The translations under genes and the position numbers were made by a program. Positions 15,982-24,003 of a stretch of DNA of 27,082 nucleotides are shown in pieces. How positions within the stretch are numbered: position 1 is the stretch's first letter; every line of letters begins with the position of its first letter. The DNA comes from Chloroflexota bacterium (GTDB lineage Bacteria > Chloroflexota > Dormibacteria > CF-121). The notes below the pieces were generated by a model. That model made no database searches and had not been told where the DNA came from. It saw nothing but the letters and a program-made list of their open reading frames with translations. The stretch covers positions 1 to 27,082 of the forward strand of contig VBEQ01000159.1 of NCBI GenBank assembly GCA_005881235.1. Direction: 5' to 3'.

Positions 15982-17604
15982 ATGGCCTCCCCGAAACCGG
16001 CCGCCCCGCCCCACCCGCATGTCACCGTCGACGACGTCTGGCGCGGCGCCCTACCGAAGGAAACCGAACTGGTCGCCGGGGCAGCCGGGAGCCGGCGCGA
16101 GGTCGTGTGGTGCACCGCGCTGCGGGCGCGGCCGCCGGCCTTCACGCCGCTTCGCGGCGGCGAGCTGCTCCTGATCAATCCGCAGGTGCTCACCGCCGTT
16201 GACGCGCGGCTCACGCTCGCGCGCCTGGTTGAATCGCTCGTCGGGCAGGCGGTGGCCGGCGCGGCCATCCTCGGCCGCGTGTCGCCCGAGGCGCGTCGCG
16301 TCGCCGACGCCCACGCGCTTCCGCTGTTCTCCTTGCCGGCGACGACGCCGCTCGACCAGGTCGAGCAATCGGTGCTGCACTACATCGTCGACCGGCGCGC
16401 CGAGTTGCACGAGCGCGCGCAGGACTTGCATCGCCAGCTGAGTGAGCTTGCGCTGGCGGGACGCGGCCTGCCCGCCTTGCTGGCGCGGCTGCACGAGCTG
16501 ACTGGGGTGCCCGTCCTGCTCGAACGCGACACCACCGTCGACTACGTGGGCGGTGGCCGGCTCTCCGAGAGCACATCGGCGGCGATCGCCGCCGAGCGCC
16601 CGGCGCTGGAGGAATGGTTGCGAGAGGTGCCGCTCAGCGCCTTCGATCCGCCGGTCGCGGTGCGACCGCTGCTCGAAGGCCAGGCTCGGCTGGTCGCGCC
16701 CATCCTGGTGCAGGGCAGCATCGCCGGATTCCTCTCACTGCTCGGCTCGGATGGTGAGCTGGGGGAGATGCACCGCCTGGCGGTAGGCCGGGCCGCTCAT
16801 GCCTGCGCTATCGAGCTGGTTCGGGCTCGCGCTGCCCACGACGCCCGCGATGCAGTCGACGAGGAGCTGCTCGACGTGCTGACAGCGGGACGTCCGGGCT
16901 CGCACCAGGCGGCCCGCGACCGCGCGAAGCGCAAGGGCTTCGACGTCGATGCACCCTATCTCCTGGTCGCGGCGGAGCCGGCCGAGCGGGGTCGCGCGCC
17001 CAAGGTGCGCGCGGCGTGGGAGCGCCTTCTCGCCACCATGCGGAGCAGCGCGCTGGTACGCGAGCGCGGCGACTCGATCCTGGCGCTGGTGAGCCTCGCC
17101 GGGAAGCGGAGCATCGAACCCAGGGCCCTCGTCGAGCAGCTGCATCGCGCGGCGCGCGCCGCCAGCGGTCCGGTCGCACTCGGTTACGGCGCGGTCCGGA
17201 CGGGAACGGCGGAGATCGCCAGCGGCGCCCGCGAGGCTGAGCAGGCCCTGGCCATGGGCCGCCGCCGCTTCGGCCCGGACAGCGCGACCGCCTTCAAGAA
17301 TCTGGGTCTATACCGCCTTCTCTACGCCCTGCAGCCGTTGCCGGAGCTGCGCGCGTTTCGCGATGACGCACTGGCGCGCCTGGGGACGAAGGACCGACGC
17401 GGCGTACTGCTCCAGACGCTGGCGGCCTACCTCGCGACCAATGGCAGTCCCACCGAGGCCGCCGACCTGTTGCACCTGCACCGCAACACCGTCCTCTATC
17501 GCTTGAGCCGGATCGAGGACCTGCTCGGCGTTGACCTGCGCAATGCCGAGGTCCGGCTCGGATTGCATCTCGCGTTGAAGATCGGCGAAATTCTGGAGTC
17601 GTAA
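15982..17604 (+). CDS. PucR-family transcriptional regulator (CdaR-like)
   Basis: This is a DNA-binding regulator of the PucR/CdaR type. The 540-residue product has an N-terminal PucR-like domain (about 14-135, beginning VTVDDVWRGALP). A degenerate GAF/GGDEF-like central region follows (about 165-420), and a C-terminal helix-turn-helix (about 475-535) contains the hallmark HLHRNTVLYRLSRIEDLLG. Family members often control purine, sugar-acid or amino-acid catabolism, but no such genes lie nearby, so its ligand and targets cannot be read from context. It is convergent with the SGNH/terpenoid genes and sits inside the segment bracketed by the 69-bp inverted repeats. Autoregulation or control of the terpenoid operon is possible, without direct evidence. 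The ATG at 15982 has only weak ribosome-binding potential. Confidence 0.88.
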   Translation: MASPKPAAPPHPHVTVDDVWRGALPKETELVAGAAGSRREVVWCTALRARPPAFTPLRGGELLLINPQVLTAVDARLTLARLVESLVGQAVAGAAILGRVSPEARRVADAHALPLFSLPATTPLDQVEQSVLHYIVDRRAELHERAQDLHRQLSELALAGRGLPALLARLHELTGVPVLLERDTTVDYVGGGRLSESTSAAIAAERPALEEWLREVPLSAFDPPVAVRPLLEGQARLVAPILVQGSIAGFLSLLGSDGELGEMHRLAVGRAAHACAIELVRARAAHDARDAVDEELLDVLTAGRPGSHQAARDRAKRKGFDVDAPYLLVAAEPAERGRAPKVRAAWERLLATMRSSALVRERGDSILALVSLAGKRSIEPRALVEQLHRAARAASGPVALGYGAVRTGTAEIASGAREAEQALAMGRRRFGPDSATAFKNLGLYRLLYALQPLPELRAFRDDALARLGTKDRRGVLLQTLAAYLATNGSPTEAADLLHLHRNTVLYRLSRIEDLLGVDLRNAEVRLGLHLALKIGEILES

Positions 17605-17621
17605 CCGGGGCGAAAGCCCGG
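17605..17621. terminator. Bidirectional hairpin between convergent genes
   Basis: CCGGG (17605-17609) and CCCGG (17617-17621) pair, with a bulged G at 17610 and a C-G pair closing a GAAA tetraloop (17612-17615). It begins one base after the stop of the PucR gene and lies 15 bp from the stop of the opposing SGNH gene. This is where a shared terminator is expected. There is no U-tract on either strand. Confidence 0.5.
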
Positions 17622-17635
17622 CGGTGGGGCCGCGC

Positions 17636-18400
17636 CTACTTCGGGTGCGTCCGGATGACGTCCGGAATCTGCGGTGCCGGGGGCAGTGGACCGACAACGG
17701 GTGCCGGCCCGGCGCCGAGTGTCGAGAGGACCTCGGCGGCGATCGCGGCGTGTCCCTGGTCGCCAGGATGGAACCAGTCGGTGCGGCCGAGATAACTCGA
17801 CCCGCCGTCCGTCGCGTGAAAGTCGTTGACGCCGTAGAACCCACTCAGGCTGACGAAGGTCCCGCCATGCCGCTCGCACGCCTGCGCGATGATCGTGTCA
17901 AAAAATGGGGAAGGCAGCCAGCTGCCGATGCAAAGCACGCGCGTGGGCGGCCCCGCCACGGCGGCGACGATGGTCTCGTATTGGGAGGCAAAGACGTCTG
18001 CCGGAGTGTTGAAGGCGACATCGTTCGTGCCCAACTCGATCGTCACCAGCCCGGGATGGGCGGCCACGACGGCGCCCAGCTGCGGGATTGCCCAGGCCGC
18101 TTTTGCGCCACTGCGGGCCACGAGGTCGAGGTTCATCCCCAGCTTGTCGGCAACCAGCGCGGGAAAGGTTCCGTCCTGCGCCGTGGCGAATCGGCCGGCG
18201 CTGATGCTGTCGCCGAGGGCGACGTAGACCTTCCCCTGCAGGCCTTCGTTGTCGGTTCCCGCGTGCACCCCGATCACCTCATTCGGTGCCATCGACGGAC
18301 CCCTGGCGGCCGGCTGCCCGACGGCGAGAACAAATAGTAGAGCCCAAACCAGATATGTCACGACCCTGGGGGTACGCGTCCGTACAGCCGCTGACCCCAT
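17636..18400 (-). CDS. Secreted SGNH/GDSL hydrolase family protein
   Basis: SGNH hydrolases are esterases or lipases with a Ser-Asp-His triad. With the ATG at 18400 the product has 254 residues: an export signal or N-terminal anchor (hydrophobic 13-30) and a catalytic domain from about 57. Block I is GDSIS (63-67, nucleophile Ser65), block II contains RSGAKAAW with the oxyanion Gly, block III is GTND (124-127) and block V is DWFHPGDQGH (Asp208, His211). All four are intact, so it should be active outside the cytoplasm. The natural ester is unknown. A TTG at 18427 would add nine residues. The ATG is preceded by GGAGGAGG but with almost no spacing, and a possible -10 (TGGCACAAT, minus strand 18421-18413) lies upstream. 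It is 64 nt downstream of the prenyl synthase, possibly at the end of that transcript. Confidence 0.87.
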   Translation of the reverse strand: MGSAAVRTRTPRVVTYLVWALLFVLAVGQPAARGPSMAPNEVIGVHAGTDNEGLQGKVYVALGDSISAGRFATAQDGTFPALVADKLGMNLDLVARSGAKAAWAIPQLGAVVAAHPGLVTIELGTNDVAFNTPADVFASQYETIVAAVAGPPTRVLCIGSWLPSPFFDTIIAQACERHGGTFVSLSGFYGVNDFHATDGGSSYLGRTDWFHPGDQGHAAIAAEVLSTLGAGPAPVVGPLPPAPQIPDVIRTHPK

Positions 18401-18442
18401 CCTCCTCCGACCATTGTGCCAGCCCAACCCCTGCTGGTGCTT

Positions 18443-18464
18443 CCGCGAAGGTCGAACACCGCGG
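18443..18464 (-). terminator. Possible stem-loop after the prenyl synthase gene
   Basis: CCGCG (18443-18447) and CGCGG (18460-18464) are complementary across 12 nt and lie directly after the prenyl synthase stop on the minus strand. The stem is five bp with no U-tract, so it is a weak candidate. Confidence 0.3.
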
Positions 18465-19505
18465 CTAAACCAGTCCCGACTCCAGGGTGGTGACCATCTC
18501 GGCCAGCGCGCGGACGGCCCAGTTTGGACGGTCGGTCATGCCGAAAAGCTGCAGTCGGGCCTCGGCGAGATGCTCGGCCGCCTGGCGGCGGCAGGTGGCC
18601 TGCGCGCTGGCCTGGGTGATGATGGCGCGCGCCGTCTCCATTTCGGCGGCGGTGAACCTGGCTCGGGTCAACAGGGCGCGCAGCACGCGGCGGTTCCCGG
18701 CCGCTCCGCCTTTGAGCGCGACCAGCGTCGGCAGCGTCTTCTTTCCATTCTTGAGGTCGCTGCCAACCGCCTTGCCTGTCTGTGAGCTGGAGCCCCAGAC
18801 GCCGAGCATGTCGTCGATCACCTGGAATGCGACGCCGAGGTGGTAGCCGAACTTGCCGGCCTTCTCGAGCGACGCGTCGCCCACGCCGGCCGCCAGTCCC
18901 CCGAGCCGTGCGGCGCACTCGAAGAGTGCCGCGGTTTTGAGGCCGACCATCTCCAGGTACTCGTCGACCGACACATCGACACGCTGCTCGAATTGCAGGT
19001 CGATCACCTGGCCGCGACACAGGGCGAGCATCGCCTCGGACAGCAGAGAAAGCGCCGGTCGCGTGCGGTCGGCGTACCGAGCAGGCAACAGGTCGACGAC
19101 CGCGCGCGTGACGAGCGCCTCCAGCGCGGCACCGGCATTGATCGCCTGGCCCGTGCCCCACACCTTCCAGACCGAGGGCCGGCCTCGCCGCAGCTCGTCG
19201 CGGTCCTGGACGTCGTCGAAGACCAGCGAGAAATTGTGCACCAGCTCGACGGCGACGGCCGCCCAGATCGCATCGGCGTAGCGCCGTCCGAAGGCCTCGC
19301 AGGTGAGCAGGGCGATATTCGCCCGCAGCCGTTTGCCGGGACGGTCACCGGCTTTGCGCAACCCGAGGTGGTACTGGACCATCTCGGTGAGCAGTGAGCT
19401 CTGGCTGGACCCGGCTCGCTGGGAGAGGCGCGAGAGCTCGCGGTCGAGCGCCTGGTTCATCGCCTGCAGGCGATCGGTGCGGCTGGCGAAGCTCTTGGTC
19501 TTCAT
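18465..19505 (-). CDS. Polyprenyl diphosphate synthase, probably geranylgeranyl diphosphate synthase
   Basis: This enzyme condenses isopentenyl diphosphate with allylic diphosphates. The 346-residue product has GKRLRA (57-62), the first Asp-rich motif DDVQD (97-101), RRGRPSVWK (107-115), GQVIDLQFE (165-173), and the second Asp-rich region DDMLG (231-235) in FQVIDDMLGVWG. The DDxxG form of the second motif is one I associate with actinobacterial and related enzymes. The first motif lacks the two-residue insertion of bacterial FPP synthases, and Phe92 is five residues before it, as in archaeal-type GGPP synthases. C20 product is therefore inferred, and it fits the diterpene cyclases upstream. 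ATG at 19505 is chosen because upstream in-frame sequence runs through the repeat and the fni gene without homology. Repeat copy B ends one base before this ATG. Confidence 0.92.
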   Translation of the reverse strand: MKTKSFASRTDRLQAMNQALDRELSRLSQRAGSSQSSLLTEMVQYHLGLRKAGDRPGKRLRANIALLTCEAFGRRYADAIWAAVAVELVHNFSLVFDDVQDRDELRRGRPSVWKVWGTGQAINAGAALEALVTRAVVDLLPARYADRTRPALSLLSEAMLALCRGQVIDLQFEQRVDVSVDEYLEMVGLKTAALFECAARLGGLAAGVGDASLEKAGKFGYHLGVAFQVIDDMLGVWGSSSQTGKAVGSDLKNGKKTLPTLVALKGGAAGNRRVLRALLTRARFTAAEMETARAIITQASAQATCRRQAAEHLAEARLQLFGMTDRPNWAVRALAEMVTTLESGLV

Positions 19506-19506
19506 C

Positions 19507-19575
19507 AGCGAGCCCCGGTCATAAGCGGCCCCGGTGTGGAAAGGCCGCGTGACAAGTGGAAAGGTGAGCGTGTCA
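19507..19575 (-). repeat. 69-bp dispersed repeat, copy B (upstream of the prenyl synthase)
   Basis: This is the inverted counterpart of 15339-15407. It differs at four positions, all in its outer 26 bases, and is identical over the inner 43 bp. It fills nearly the whole gap between fni and the prenyl synthase, and points into the latter as copy A points into rsfS. The conserved hairpin is at 19525-19548. The sequence is not coding: the gene-sized open frames that read outward from both copies (sharing MERPRDKWKGER) lie antisense to nadD and fni. Confidence 0.9.
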
Positions 19576-19582
19576 TCGCATT

Positions 19583-20632
19583 TCAGCGGATTTCCGTCGG
19601 TGGGTTGGCCTTCAGGGCGGCGATGGTGGGCGCCCCCGCGCAAAACATGGCGACCCGCAGCTGCCAGGCGAAGCCGTCGAGCAGCCGGCGGACCGGCTCC
19701 TCGCCTTCCGAAGCGGCGGCCAGCACCGCGTGGGCGAAGCCGGTAAGGTCCGCTCCCAGGCCGATCGCCTTGGCGGCATCGAGCCCGTGGTGCAGCCCGC
19801 CGCTGGCGATCAGCGGCAGCTGTGGCGCCGCCCGGTGGGTTAAGACCAGCGCCTCCGACGTCGGGATGCCCCACTCGGAAAACGCCAGGGCGAGCTCGAC
19901 CTCCTCGGGGCGCTCCCGCCGGAAGGCCTCCACGCGGGCGAAACTCGTCCCGCCGAGCCCGGCGACGTCGATGGCGGCCACGCCGGCCACCGCCAGCAGC
20001 CGCGCGGTGCGCTCTGAGATCCCGCAGCCGACCTCCTTGACGATCACGGGCACGGGCAGTTCCTTACAGAGGACGCCGATCTTCTCGATCAGTCCCTTGA
20101 AGTTGTGGTCGCCCTCCGCCTGCAGCGCCTCCTGCAGCGGATTGAGATGCAGCACCAGGGCATCGGCTCCGATCATCTCGATCGCTTCCAGCGCCTGCTC
20201 CGTCCGCATGCCGTAGTTCAGCTGGACAGCGCCGAGGTTGGCGAAGAGCAGGACGTCAGGGGCGACACTGCGAACCTGGTAGGTGGGACGCAGGTCCTTG
20301 TGCGTGAGCCCGGCTCGCTGGGAGCCGACGCCGAAGGCGATGCCGACCGTCTGCGCCACCAGCGCCAGCCGCCGGTTGATATCGCCCGCGGCCTGCGCCC
20401 CGCCCGTCATGCTCGAGATCAGGAAGGGCAGTTTGAGCGGTTTGCCCAGAAAGCTGGTGCTCGTGTCGATCGTGTCCAGGTCCAGCTCGGGGAGCGCCTG
20501 GTGGGTGAACGCGAAGCGCTCGAAGCCGGCGCCCCGGGTCGACTGCACAGACGCTTCGAGGGAGAGCCGGAGATGGTCGAGCTTGCGCTGGGCGATGCGA
20601 GAGACCGGATGGCCGTTCGCGTCCAGCGCCAT
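19583..20632 (-). CDS. fni: Type 2 isopentenyl-diphosphate delta-isomerase
   Basis: Idi-2 is an FMN-, NAD(P)H- and Mg-dependent TIM-barrel enzyme that interconverts isopentenyl and dimethylallyl diphosphate and so supplies the starter for the prenyl synthase. The 349-residue product has RKLDHL (16-21), ISSMTGGA (72-79), FGVGSQRAG (100-108), the active-site block HLNPLQEALQAEGD (162-175) with the catalytic Gln167 and metal-binding Glu168, VIVKEVGCGIS (196-206), DVAGLGGTSFARVE (222-235), and the FMN-phosphate site ASGGLHHG late in the barrel. The length is normal. The ATG at 20632 lies five nt after the stop of the GGDEF/HD-GYP gene, which implies coupled translation; there is no good ribosome-binding site of its own. 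The frame stays open upstream but only as a shadow of that gene. Confidence 0.96.
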   Translation of the reverse strand: MALDANGHPVSRIAQRKLDHLRLSLEASVQSTRGAGFERFAFTHQALPELDLDTIDTSTSFLGKPLKLPFLISSMTGGAQAAGDINRRLALVAQTVGIAFGVGSQRAGLTHKDLRPTYQVRSVAPDVLLFANLGAVQLNYGMRTEQALEAIEMIGADALVLHLNPLQEALQAEGDHNFKGLIEKIGVLCKELPVPVIVKEVGCGISERTARLLAVAGVAAIDVAGLGGTSFARVEAFRRERPEEVELALAFSEWGIPTSEALVLTHRAAPQLPLIASGGLHHGLDAAKAIGLGADLTGFAHAVLAAASEGEEPVRRLLDGFAWQLRVAMFCAGAPTIAALKANPPTEIR

Positions 20633-20637
20633 CGGGC

Positions 20638-23076
20638 TTAGCTCGCGGCCGCCGCGGCGTCTGGCGTGCTCGGGTGCTCGTCGTGCACGTCGGCCTCGAG
20701 GGCATCCGGATTTTCTGCCTGGCGCTTGCGCATCATCTGGATGAAGTAGTCGACGATGATGGGGTCGAACTGGGTCCCCTTGCCGGCTTCCAGCTGGGCG
20801 AGCGCGAACTCGGGGGTGCGGCGCTGGCGGTAGGGGCGGGTCGACGTCATGGCGTGATAGGCATCGCAAACCGACACGATGCGCGCGTGCAGCGGGATGT
20901 TCTGGCCCGCCAGGCCGTCCGGGTAGCCGCTCCCGTCGTACCACTCGTGGTGGTGCAAGACGACGTTCAAGATTTGCCGGAAGGCCTTGATTGGCTGCAG
21001 GATGCGTGCGCCCAGGATGGGGTGCATGCGCATGATGAGCTTCTCGTCCTCGTCGAGCTTGCCTTCTTTGAGCAGGACCTTGTCGACGACGCCGATCTTG
21101 CCGACGTCGTGCAGGATCGCGGCCAGGCGCAACTGGTTCTTGTGCGCCCCTGACAGCTGCAGCATGTCGCCCAGGTCCTCGGCCAGCTTCGCCACCGACT
21201 GCGAGTGACCGCTGGTGTAGGGGTCCTTGGCGTCGATGGACGCGGCCAGGGCGTTGAGCGCTTCCAGCGTCGACTCGCTGTTTGGCGACAGCATCCCTTC
21301 AGCGAGCTCTTCCAGATGGCTCGAGTTGGCGATCTGCCCTAGACGCTTCTCGAGCGTGGCCACCATCCCAGGGCCGACCGTGTCGGCGCTCGCCAGCTGG
21401 GCGACGACCTCGCTGAGGACTGAGTCGAGGGCGGCGACGCTTTCCAGCTCGCAGGCGCCGCAGATGCAGTTGCGTCCACGCTTCTTCGCCATGTACATGG
21501 CGAGGTCAGCCCGGTTCAACAGCTCATCGCGGTTCCGCGCGTCGACTGGATAGGTCGCCCAACCGACCGAGGCGGTGAGCGGGGCGAAGATCGTCTTGGG
21601 GTTGTACATGAAGACTTTGGAGAGCGTGTCGCAGATCTCTTGCGCTCGGATCGGCGCGGTCTGGATGTCGACGCCCGGCAGGATGGCGACGAACTCCTCG
21701 CCGCCGTAACGGGTCACGGTGTCCTCGCGTCGCATGGTGGAAGAAATGGTGCGGGCCGCGGCTTTCAACGCGACGTCACCGGCCGCGTGGCCGAAGCTGT
21801 CGTTGTAGACCTTGAAGCGGTCGAGGTCGATCATCATCACCGTGATCGACCCGCCGGTGTCCTTCGTCTTCTCCATCTCTTCGTCGAACCTCGTATGGAA
21901 GTAGCGGTGGTTCGGCAGCCCGGTCACCGAGTCGGTGACGGAGAGCTTCTGCGCCTGGTCGAGGGCGTGGGCGTTGCGCATCGCGATGCCGGCGCGCTCG
22001 GCGAAGGTCAGCATCAGTTCCATCTCGGTCTGACGGAGGGGTTGCTCGCGCCCCATGAAGCCGACGATCATGTCGGCGATCGCGCGGGCGCCGTGGAACA
22101 CGGGGATCCGAAACCACATGCCGGCCGGGAGCGGTTTGTGCTCGTTGGGCAGTAGCAGGTTGGGATCCGAGACCGCGATCACCTGCTCGCCGGTTGCCGG
22201 CGTGAGCGCCAGCCGGGCGGTTGTCAGGTCGACCCCGGCATGGTGCGCCTTCAGCTCGGGCGTCCAGTCGACGTAGAGCATCGAGGCCGGGGGCGTCGAC
22301 TCGTCCTGGCCGATCAGCGGCGGCATCTGGACCTGCATCAGGAAGGCGTCGGCGTTGAGCAGTGAGCGGCCCTTGTCGGCGGTCAGCTGGCAGGTCTGCT
22401 CGAACTCGAGGTCGCGGTTCAGCTCGACGGTGACTTCCGACAGCGAGGCATGCGCCCGCTCCAGTTCCTCCTGCAGCGCCCGCTCCGCGCGCCGGGCGCG
22501 GTCGCCGACGAAACCCACGAAGATGCCGGTGAGGGCGACGAAGCCGGTGCGCATCGCCAGGTTGGTGAGGTCGTTCGGCGTCAGCGCCGTGCCCAGGACG
22601 GTGTTGCCGTAGTAGACGACTGCGGTGTAGCTCAGCGCAATCGTCAGGACGGCGACGATTGCCGCGAGCCCACCGAATCGGACGGCCGTGGTGACGGTCA
22701 CCACGAAGTAGGCGAGGAAGAAGGGTGAGGCCAGGGGACCTGCCAGGCCGCCGGTGACGGCCACGCCGCCGGTCACGAGCAGGACGTCGCCGATGGCCGA
22801 GATATACCCGCTCGTCAGCCATTGCGGCTTGTGCGGCAGCAGCACGACCAGCAACGTCAGGTTGTAGATCGCACCCAGGCCGATCAGGGCCAGCAGGGTC
22901 ACCAGTGACTGGCGATTGAGGCTCGATGCCAGGAAGGGAAGGGCACCGAGCGAGACGAGAATCGCCAGCCAGCGGATCCAGATGATGCGCCGTTCCATCT
23001 CGATCGCCGACGCATCCGGCTTGTCGGGGTCGGATGCCTTGCGAGCACCGAGCTTCAAGTTGATGGAGCTGCTCAT
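20638..23076 (-). CDS. Membrane-bound GGDEF / HD-GYP bifunctional c-di-GMP protein
   Basis: This protein should both make and degrade the second messenger c-di-GMP. The 812 residues contain about five to six TM helices (33-190), a short coiled coil (195-225) and a GAF-like sensor region (about 225-375). The GGDEF domain (about 378-540) has an intact active site GGEEF (458-462) and the inhibitory I-site RRED (449-452). The HD-GYP phosphodiesterase domain (about 605-785) has HD at 656-657 and GYP at 717-719 within a complete HDVGKIG ... HHHEWYDGSGYPDGL signature. Neither domain is degenerate, so regulation presumably decides the net activity. The membrane sensor ligand is unknown. It lies nine nt after the class I terpene synthase and five nt before fni, in the middle of the terpenoid operon. 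The ATG at 23076 fits the start of the charged cytoplasmic N-terminus. Confidence 0.95.
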   Translation of the reverse strand: MSSSINLKLGARKASDPDKPDASAIEMERRIIWIRWLAILVSLGALPFLASSLNRQSLVTLLALIGLGAIYNLTLLVVLLPHKPQWLTSGYISAIGDVLLVTGGVAVTGGLAGPLASPFFLAYFVVTVTTAVRFGGLAAIVAVLTIALSYTAVVYYGNTVLGTALTPNDLTNLAMRTGFVALTGIFVGFVGDRARRAERALQEELERAHASLSEVTVELNRDLEFEQTCQLTADKGRSLLNADAFLMQVQMPPLIGQDESTPPASMLYVDWTPELKAHHAGVDLTTARLALTPATGEQVIAVSDPNLLLPNEHKPLPAGMWFRIPVFHGARAIADMIVGFMGREQPLRQTEMELMLTFAERAGIAMRNAHALDQAQKLSVTDSVTGLPNHRYFHTRFDEEMEKTKDTGGSITVMMIDLDRFKVYNDSFGHAAGDVALKAAARTISSTMRREDTVTRYGGEEFVAILPGVDIQTAPIRAQEICDTLSKVFMYNPKTIFAPLTASVGWATYPVDARNRDELLNRADLAMYMAKKRGRNCICGACELESVAALDSVLSEVVAQLASADTVGPGMVATLEKRLGQIANSSHLEELAEGMLSPNSESTLEALNALAASIDAKDPYTSGHSQSVAKLAEDLGDMLQLSGAHKNQLRLAAILHDVGKIGVVDKVLLKEGKLDEDEKLIMRMHPILGARILQPIKAFRQILNVVLHHHEWYDGSGYPDGLAGQNIPLHARIVSVCDAYHAMTSTRPYRQRRTPEFALAQLEAGKGTQFDPIIVDYFIQMMRKRQAENPDALEADVHDEHPSTPDAAAAAS

Positions 23077-23085
23077 CGGGTCCGG

Positions 23086-24003
23086 TTAGCTGGCCTTCAG
23101 CGCCCGATCGGGCCGACCCTGACTGTGGCGCCCGCCCGGGACTTCGTAGAAGTCGAGTAACACCTGCGTGCTGTCGATCAGGTGGCTGAGGAATTGCTGG
23201 GTGATGCCGGTGCGGCGCTCGCGCGCGATCGCCTTCTTGAGCTGCTCGAACTCTTCCTCCATCAGGTGGCGGACGGCGTCACGCGCACTGTCGAGGGTGC
23301 GCTCGGCGGATCCGCCAGAGATCAGGTCGACCGAGTTGAAGCGGCCCTGCGCCGACTCACGCTCGTGCGTGCGCAGGTCGTTGGCCAGCCGCACCACGCG
23401 CGAGGCCTGGCAGATGTGGCCGAAGATTCGGTTCTTGAGTTCCTGTGACACGTCCTGGTAGGAAAACGCCAGGATCGAGACCTGCACGATGGGGAAGGAG
23501 CTGCTGTACATGCCGTTCGCCAGGTAGGCGTCGAGCGTGACGCGCTCCTTGTGCTTGAGCCAGTGGTTTTCCTGGAGCATCGTCCAGATCGACTTTTCCC
23601 AGACGAGCCGGCGCATCGCGGTCCATTCCTCGGGCACCTCGTCCTCGCGGAACTGCTCCTCGATCTTGCGGGCAACGGTCGCGTTGACGAGGGGCATCTG
23701 GCTGAGGTCGCGGTTGGGCCAGAGCAAGAAGTTCTGGCAGACCCGCCGGTAGTCGGCCAGGTCCAGCTCGGGATGTTCTTCCTCGAGGTAGTCGTCGATG
23801 TAGACGATGTACGCCATCGTGCGAGCCAGCGTCAGGGCTTGCTCGAAGCTGGCGCTCGGGTGGAGAAGCACGGCGGCGCGACAGACCTCGCCCAGCATGT
23901 CGTCACCGCGAGGGTTGGCGTCGACCAGGTGGCGGACCACCAGGGCTTCGTCCGCCTGTCGCATGAGGTTCTCTTTGAGCTTGTTAATCCGCCGGTCTAG
24001 CAT
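23086..24003 (-). CDS. Class I terpene synthase (putative diterpene synthase)
   Basis: Class I terpene synthases ionise a prenyl diphosphate through three Mg ions. In 305 residues the Asp-rich motif is DDYLE (70-74, followed by EE), and the NSE triad is complete: NDLRTHERE at 208-216 (Asn208, Thr212, Glu216). The following RFNSVDLI also fits the conserved post-NSE region. The all-helical composition and size match bacterial single-domain terpene synthases. The upstream, overlapping class II cyclase suggests that the substrate is a bicyclic C20 diphosphate, which is inference. The ATG at 24003 has a good ribosome-binding site (GAGGAG, five nt spacing) and overlaps the cyclase by 20 bp. An ATG further upstream at 24120 would add 39 Cys/Pro/Arg-rich residues that are shadow of the cyclase and is rejected. 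The product cannot be predicted from sequence. Confidence 0.9.
   Translation of the reverse strand: MLDRRINKLKENLMRQADEALVVRHLVDANPRGDDMLGEVCRAAVLLHPSASFEQALTLARTMAYIVYIDDYLEEEHPELDLADYRRVCQNFLLWPNRDLSQMPLVNATVARKIEEQFREDEVPEEWTAMRRLVWEKSIWTMLQENHWLKHKERVTLDAYLANGMYSSSFPIVQVSILAFSYQDVSQELKNRIFGHICQASRVVRLANDLRTHERESAQGRFNSVDLISGGSAERTLDSARDAVRHLMEEEFEQLKKAIARERRTGITQQFLSHLIDSTQVLLDFYEVPGGRHSQGRPDRALKAS

Noticed and set aside
15339..19575. Composite transposon or genomic island interpretation of the repeat-bracketed segment
   Set aside because: No transposase, integrase or target-site duplication was found, and the contents are ordinary chromosomal genes including rsfS. The repeats are kept as a finding, but mobility is not claimed.
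19506..19874. N-terminal extension of the prenyl synthase to an upstream in-frame start
   Set aside because: The extra 123 residues run through repeat copy B and antiphase fni sequence with no homology; ATG at 19505 gives the normal length.
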